A DNA stretch of 64,000 nucleotides from Shewanella sp. c952. GTDB taxonomy: Bacteria; Pseudomonadota; Gammaproteobacteria; Enterobacterales; Shewanellaceae. Made by a program: the position numbers and the translations under genes. The notes under the pieces were generated by a model. The model saw only the letters and a program-made list of their open reading frames with translations, made no database searches and was not told the origin of the DNA. The stretch spans positions 142,520 to 206,519 of the forward strand of contig NZ_BPEW01000004.1 in NCBI RefSeq assembly GCF_019654975.1. The letters run 5' to 3'. This document shows, piece after piece, positions 63,889 through 64,000 of this stretch (position 1 is its first letter; the number at the start of each line of letters is the position of its first letter).

Positions 63889-64000
63889 TATTAAATACCG
63901 TCTCACCCGCTTCTATCCCAATAAAGCTCGATATTATATGATATAAATTGTAGTAACTATCAGAAAAAGTTAGCCTTCAAACAACAAAACACTAATAAAT

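Overview
The window reads as a chromosomal segment of a marine Shewanella or very close relative (gamma-proteobacterium). GC is moderate to low by eye (not counted). The strongest taxonomic cues are the kdnA-kdnB-kdsB cluster for 8-amino-Kdo lipopolysaccharide, the ptsH-ptsI-crr set with no PTS permease nearby, and DUF3334/DUF2897/DUF3612 proteins. The gcvR/bcp/dapA/bamC and perM/bepA/yfgD/hda/uraA blocks match the E. coli 56-min region. No rRNA, tRNA, CRISPR array, prophage or intact insertion sequence was seen.

Layout. (1) 1-14609: an alpha-glucan (starch/maltodextrin) utilisation locus. It has the end of a TonB-dependent receptor, two exported GH13 amylases, a GH97 alpha-glucosidase, a GPH/MFS sugar transporter and a lipoprotein GH15 glucoamylase. 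An unrelated-looking insert (7494-10065) interrupts it: an unknown four-cysteine protein, a divergent XRE/DUF3612 regulator with a degenerate ImmA-like motif, and a small TRL-like lipoprotein. The transporter has a long structured leader with a possible small ORF and a terminator-like hairpin. (2) 14714-21543: two GNAT acetyltransferases, a truncated MITE-like repeat, a GreA/B-like protein, an outer-membrane MetA-type barrel, RoxA ribosomal oxygenase, a DEDDh exonuclease, a LacI regulator and a DUF3334 (CheX-like) protein. (3) 21881-30660: a Cache chemoreceptor, ACT protein, ptsH-ptsI-crr, then yffB-like/dapE/M15 peptidase, an alpha/beta hydrolase and a beta-carbonic anhydrase. (4) 30903-34258: kdnA-kdnB-kdsB-DUF2897. 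(5) 34381-38555: an RND efflux pump and its adaptor. (6) 38899-53660: the conserved housekeeping block bamC-dapA | gcvR-bcp | argO/argP | perM | TusA-like | bepA-yfgD-DUF2069 | hda-DUF2066 | uraA | grxD, into which a large HExxH lipoprotein (47864-49792) is inserted. (7) 53885-63811: sodB, AsmA with a translationally coupled BsuPI-type lipoprotein, an RraA-fold protein, a small coiled-coil protein, msrPQ, a complete MITE-like element, rmuC and slt.

How it fits together. Exported or lipid-anchored amylases and glucosidases would cut alpha-glucans imported by the TonB receptor. The MFS carrier would then bring glucose or short maltodextrins inward. A shared near-palindrome centred on ATACGTAT lies before the GH97 and transporter genes and looks like a LacI-family operator. 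Intrinsic terminators separate most transcription units and were located by reading stem and T-tract. The most unusual items are the transporter leader, the XRE/DUF3612 regulator with three tandem 14-bp repeats running into its start codon, the MITE-like pair and the HExxH lipoprotein. Everything here comes from reading the sequence; no database search was run, and family names rest on remembered motifs.
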